Part shown: positions 5,182-5,279 of the stretch, one piece after another | Layout of the letters: every line of letters begins with the position of its first letter | Numbering within the stretch: the stretch's first letter is position 1 | From: CAZNLL01 sp964573885 | GTDB taxonomy: Bacteria; Desulfobacterota; DSM-4660; Desulfatiglandales; Desulfatiglandaceae | Direction of reading: 5' to 3' | DNA length: 5,279 bases | NCBI GenBank assembly: GCA_964573885.1 | Contig: CAZNLL010000187.1 | Coordinates: forward strand, 1-5,279 | Notes under the pieces: model-generated | The model's input: the letters and a program-made list of their open reading frames with translations, nothing else | What the model was told of the DNA's origin: nothing | Database searches by the model: none | Program-made: the position numbers and the translations under genes

Positions 5182-5237
5182 GTCGAGTAAGGCGGAGTCG
5201 CTTTTTCCAGGGCAGCAGGCAAGACTACTCGGCTTTT
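5182..5237 (+). terminator. inverted repeat with T-run after the CBS gene
   Basis: GTCGAGTA (5182-5189) pairs with TACTCGGC (5226-5233), eight pairs with one G-U, and TTTT follows at 5234-5237. Inside the 36-base loop is a second stem, AAGGCG (5189-5194) with CGCTTT (5199-5204) around GAGT, itself running into T residues (5202-5206). Either the small inner hairpin or the larger outer stem could end transcription of the DUF1538-PII-CBS operon; they compete for base 5189. Placement 2 bases after the stop codon supports a terminator role. Confidence 0.5.
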
Positions 5238-5249
5238 GAGAAAGGCTAT

Positions 5250-5279
5250 TTGATTGCGTTTTTTGAATTCCGATATGAT
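5250..5279 (+). promoter_or_regulatory. possible promoter at the window edge
   Basis: TTGATT (5250-5255) and TATGAT (5274-5279) match four and five of six consensus bases and are 18 bases apart. They follow the terminator-like repeat, so they could drive the next gene beyond the window. The -10 hexamer touches the last base, so nothing downstream can be checked. Confidence 0.3.

Noticed and set aside
1..5279. CRISPR arrays, tRNA or rRNA genes, insertion sequences, phage genes
   Set aside because: No regularly spaced repeats, no cloverleaf-like sequence, no transposase or integrase reading frame and no terminal inverted repeats of element type were seen.

Overview
The window looks like a chromosomal stretch of a Gram-negative bacterium. 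The proteins include an FtsX/LolC-type permease, a periplasmic LolA-like protein and an outer-membrane beta-barrel, so the cell should have two membranes. The gene styles (NifX-like cofactor protein, LolA-like plus barrel next to an ABC permease, DUF1538 with PII-like and CBS proteins) fit an anaerobic deltaproteobacterium (Desulfobacterota). That placement is an inference from gene content, not from a marker gene. All genes lie on the plus strand and form two transcription units.

Unit 1 (1-2663) is an envelope cluster. It starts with the last 45 residues of an FtsX/MacB/LolCE-type ABC permease. A 62-base gap with a small dyad and repeated GAATT words follows. Then come an exported NifX-like domain protein (201-602), a periplasmic LolA-like protein (622-1350) and, overlapping it by 4 bases, an outer-membrane beta-barrel protein (1347-2663). 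The simplest reading is a trans-envelope route for a lipid or hydrophobic compound: inner-membrane ABC transporter, periplasmic carrier, outer-membrane barrel. The NifX-like protein is the odd member, because that family is normally cytoplasmic.

The gap 2664-2812 separates the units. It holds a weak terminator-like hairpin, then a well-formed sigma-70-type promoter (TTGCAC, 17 bases, TATAAT) and a small dyad just downstream of the predicted start of transcription.

Unit 2 (2813-5179) encodes two related multi-pass membrane proteins of the DUF1538 family (2813-3580 and 3598-4392), a PII-like signalling protein whose start overlaps the second membrane gene by 4 bases (4389-4736), and a small two-CBS-domain protein (4784-5179). 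This looks like a transporter or channel built from two DUF1538 halves and gated by two soluble ligand sensors, comparable in logic to AmtB-GlnK or SbtA-SbtB. The substrate is unknown. This unit is the best candidate for an under-described system here. The last 100 bases carry a terminator-like inverted repeat and a possible promoter for the next gene.
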